Below are positions 6,221-8,386 of a DNA stretch of 8,386 nucleotides, piece by piece. Source of the DNA: Planctomycetaceae bacterium. GTDB taxonomy: Bacteria > Planctomycetota > Planctomycetia > Planctomycetales > Planctomycetaceae. The stretch's first letter is position 1. Every line of letters starts with the position of its first letter. A program made the position numbers and the translations under genes. The notes beneath the pieces were generated by a model. The model was not told where the DNA came from. It saw nothing but the letters and a program-made list of their open reading frames with translations, and made no database searches. The DNA lies in the NCBI GenBank assembly GCA_029259875.1, contig JAJDEK010000518.1, positions 1 through 8,386 on the forward strand, read 5' to 3'.

Positions 6221-7726
6221 TTACTGGGGTTCAACACGTACGTGCAAACGTGTTGCTGCTGTGACACCATCATCGCGGCTACGTTGCACTTTGACCAGAT
6301 AATCACCGGGTTTTTGATAGATATGTTTGGTGACAGCGTAACCATTTTCATCCAGCGGCTTGGCATTTCCATCTGATTTCACGCTGACTAAAGGGCTCCC
6401 ATCTCCGAAATCCCAGACTTCATTACCTGTCGTATTGCCAAACGTACGAACCTTGAACGTAATGGGTTCACCAACCCGATTTTTCAGAGAAGGCCAATAA
6501 GAGGCGTGGATGCGGGGAACATATTCTTCAAGATTTTTGGGATCGAGAACATGAACTTCTGCGAAATCGTAGGCGATGTTACCCTGTTTGTCAGTCACTT
6601 TCAGAATTTCACTAAAGACTCCCGGCTGGTTGTAGGTCCGTTCAACTTCAGCGCCGGTTGCTTTGGTTCCATCTGTGAAGGTCCATTCATAACTTTGAAT
6701 GCTATCGGTGTCACTGTAAGATTGAGAGCCCTTCAGAAGGGTCGAGTTGCCTGCTTTCAGAAAATTTTTGCGACGCGTGTTCGCAACCAGTTTGGGATGA
6801 TATTGATTACGGTAAGCTTCCCATAGAAAAGCATAGCCGGCTTGTGTGCCCCATTTACCCGAAGGCTGACGGCTCTTAATTTCAAAATGCAGATGCGACC
6901 AGCCGCCGCTGGCTCCTTTTTTGCCGAGGACGCCAATTTCTTCCCCCTGTTTGATCAGACGACCCGGACGGATGTGATCGTTGATTTTATGAAGGTGGCT
7001 GTAACGGTAATACCAGCCTCGGGCATCCATCAGGTAAACTACGTCATATCGGGGAGCAACGGGTGTATCTTTGCGGTGTTCTTCCAAGACATCAGTACCT
7101 GAGCAAACCACGACTGCATCGGTGGCGGCGATGACTTTGGTTAATTTTTCTGCCCCGCCGATATCCAGTCCACTGTGATAGTAGATTTTGGGGAGAATTT
7201 TTGTACCACCGTCAACGGGTTCATTGTCAAACCAGGTACGAGTGGCGAACCAGCGTTGATCAACGGGATAAATAAACGAACCGGACTTGAGCAAAGGTGA
7301 ATCAGCGGGCCAGAATCGCAGGCGGGCATCTTTCTCAAGTCCCCAGAATGCGGGAGTTCCGTTCGAGTTACAACCTTTAGTGATCGAACAGTCGATCTGC
7401 ACACGACCGGTCTTCCGAGGCAAATTATACATGCCTGACTCAAGCGTGATTTTCTCATCGTCAACTTGTACGGTAACGAGTGCACTACGAACCGCCTGTC
7501 GGATCGGGTCGCGTGTCTCTTTTAAGTCAAGTAGTTTGACTTGTACCCGTTCGCCATTACTCAGAGTAACAGTCGTGGACTCGCCCACGTTTAAATCGAC
7601 AACACGCACAATCGGTACTAATGCCGCTTGCCCTTCTGACCCCAACACTGGTTGATTGAATTCACACAAGCCAAGCAAATTTAAAATCACGAAACAGAGC
7701 ACAAAACGCAGGTGAGACATCATCAT
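6221..7726 (-). CDS. Secreted M23 (LytM-type) metallopeptidase with two PKD-like domains
   Basis: M23 enzymes are zinc endopeptidases that usually cut peptide cross-links in peptidoglycan. The 501-residue protein has a signal peptide (hydrophobic residues 6-20), then a beta-rich N-terminal region at about 38-150 that I do not recognise, containing Cys113 and Cys119. The peptidase domain at about 180-285 has a complete active site: HSGLD at 184-188 (His184, Asp188), YSHLH around His244, and SHLHFEI with His278 and His280. It carries a small extra loop near 212-226. Two PKD-like Ig folds follow: YEWTFTDGT (346-354) and VWDFGDGSP (437-445), each ending in a typical YxxPGxY/F turn (365-371, 470-476). 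PKD domains suggest binding to polysaccharide or surface protein. The ATG at 7726 is chosen: AGAGAG lies seven bases upstream and the signal peptide starts at once. An in-frame TTG at 7756 would overlap larB. The 26-base gap suggests an operon with larB. Confidence 0.88.
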   Translation of the reverse strand: MMMSHLRFVLCFVILNLLGLCEFNQPVLGSEGQAALVPIVRVVDLNVGESTTVTLSNGERVQVKLLDLKETRDPIRQAVRSALVTVQVDDEKITLESGMYNLPRKTGRVQIDCSITKGCNSNGTPAFWGLEKDARLRFWPADSPLLKSGSFIYPVDQRWFATRTWFDNEPVDGGTKILPKIYYHSGLDIGGAEKLTKVIAATDAVVVCSGTDVLEEHRKDTPVAPRYDVVYLMDARGWYYRYSHLHKINDHIRPGRLIKQGEEIGVLGKKGASGGWSHLHFEIKSRQPSGKWGTQAGYAFLWEAYRNQYHPKLVANTRRKNFLKAGNSTLLKGSQSYSDTDSIQSYEWTFTDGTKATGAEVERTYNQPGVFSEILKVTDKQGNIAYDFAEVHVLDPKNLEEYVPRIHASYWPSLKNRVGEPITFKVRTFGNTTGNEVWDFGDGSPLVSVKSDGNAKPLDENGYAVTKHIYQKPGDYLVKVQRSRDDGVTAATRLHVRVEPQ

Positions 7727-7752
7727 GGAAGGACTCTCTTTAAGTTGGTAAG

Positions 7753-8386
7753 TCAAATTTCGGGGGTTGGACGTTTTTGATCGGCGATCAAACCGGCGAT
7801 GAAGCCTGCCTTGAAGCCTGCATTTATATTACCCACTGTCACGTTGGCCGCACAACTATTTAACATGCCCAGCAGCGCTGCGATGCCACCTAAGCTGGCT
7901 CCATAACCAACGCTGGTCGGAACCGCAATCACCGGACAAGAAACCCAGCCTCCGACAACCGAAGGCAGGGCGCCTTCCATGCCGGCTGCTACAACAATGG
8001 CAGATACGTTTTGAATTCGCGGTAGTTGTTCCTGTAGTCGATGGGGGCCTGCCACACCGACGTCGAGAATGAAGTCGGGCTGGTAACCCATCCAGATCAG
8101 TGTTTCAATGGCTTCTTCTGAGACGGGGCGATCACTGGTGCCTGCTGTGAGGACGGCGGTTTCTCCTGTGATCAGTTCTTCGTCGAAGGCGGAACCTTTT
8201 TCTGGAATACGAACAGTGCGGGCTGTCTGATTGTAGATCGCTTGCGGAAATTGTTTGAGGACAACCTCAGCTTGATCTTCCGAAAGACGTGTTCCCAGGC
8301 AACGCTGGTTCGCTTCCAGTAGTGCAGAGAAAATTTCGACAAGTCCAGCGGGCGTTTTACCTTCACAGTAAACCACCTCTGGGTAT
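7753..8386 (-). CDS. larB: LarB, pyridinium-3,5-biscarboxylate mononucleotide synthase (N-terminus cut by right window edge)
   Basis: LarB carboxylates and hydrolyses nicotinic acid adenine dinucleotide in the first step of the nickel-pincer cofactor used by lactate racemase (LarA) and related enzymes. The visible frame reads through the window edge as YPEVVYCEGKTP, a family motif that in full-length members lies some tens of residues from the start, so the true start is outside. The GTG at 8376 is an internal valine. Downstream come GTSDRPVSEEA, DVGVAGPHRL, AGMEGALPSVVGG and PVIAVPTSVGYGAS, the PurE-like (AIR carboxylase) core diagnostic of LarB. The C-terminal NINAGFKAG differs from the NIDNGFGAG form I recall as usual. 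Genes larC, larE and larA are not in the window. The stop TGA at 7755-7753 is followed after 26 bases by the M23 peptidase start, indicating co-transcription without an obvious functional link. Confidence 0.9.
   Translation of the reverse strand, partial: YPEVVYCEGKTPAGLVEIFSALLEANQRCLGTRLSEDQAEVVLKQFPQAIYNQTARTVRIPEKGSAFDEELITGETAVLTAGTSDRPVSEEAIETLIWMGYQPDFILDVGVAGPHRLQEQLPRIQNVSAIVVAAGMEGALPSVVGGWVSCPVIAVPTSVGYGASLGGIAALLGMLNSCAANVTVGNINAGFKAGFIAGLIADQKRPTPEI

Noticed and set aside
7727..7756. A TTG start of the M23 peptidase overlapping the larB stop codon
   Set aside because: ATG 7726 has a purine-rich ribosome binding site and starts directly at the signal peptide; the extra ten residues would precede it.
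8374..8376. GTG as the start of larB
   Set aside because: The frame continues upstream as YPEV, part of a conserved LarB motif, to the window edge, so this is an internal valine.
1..8386. CRISPR arrays, tRNA or rRNA genes, insertion sequences, phage or toxin-antitoxin genes
   Set aside because: No periodic repeats, terminal inverted repeats, transposase motifs or tRNA-like folds were seen anywhere in the window.

Overview
The window looks like chromosomal DNA from a planctomycete, most likely a marine Gimesia/Planctomyces-type lineage. This is inferred from gene content and protein style: many long secreted proteins with Sec signal peptides, a HEAT/LRR-like/PDZ architecture, a stand-alone neutral-ceramidase-type domain, an M23 peptidase with PKD domains, and moderate G+C. 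No database search was possible, so the taxonomic call is an inference. There are no phage, transposon, CRISPR, tRNA or rRNA signals; this reads as ordinary chromosome.

Layout. On the left, minus strand, sit the start of thiG (cut by the window edge) and thiS, a thiamine-thiazole pair driven from a good promoter at about 482-510. Positions 387-713 form a divergent intergenic region that also carries a plus-strand promoter at about 624-652. The plus strand then holds a secreted glycerophosphodiester phosphodiesterase (714-1544) and a secreted HEAT/LRR-like/PDZ protein (1657-2631). That pair converges, with only 6 bases between, on a minus-strand series running to the right edge. In transcription order the series is larB (cut by the right edge), an M23/PKD metallopeptidase 26 bases behind it, a fusion of a degenerate M14 carboxypeptidase-like domain with a GH105/GH88-type unsaturated glycuronyl hydrolase, and a ceramidase-like amidohydrolase.

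How the genes may work together. thiS and thiG form the thiazole-forming sulfur relay. larB belongs to nickel-pincer cofactor synthesis for lactate-racemase-type enzymes; its link to the peptidase behind it is positional only. The three downstream minus-strand genes and the two plus-strand genes all encode exported proteins. Four of the five are hydrolases or hydrolase-derived, directed at phosphodiesters, peptides, unsaturated uronic-acid oligosaccharides and amides. A scavenging or envelope-remodelling role fits but is not shown by the sequence.

I did not find a convincing new multi-gene system. The most unusual item is the M14-like/GH105 fusion, in which two of the three expected zinc ligands of the peptidase part are replaced while the hydrolase motifs are largely intact. 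Several start sites were moved from the longest open frame because Shine-Dalgarno sequence and signal-peptide position favour internal starts.
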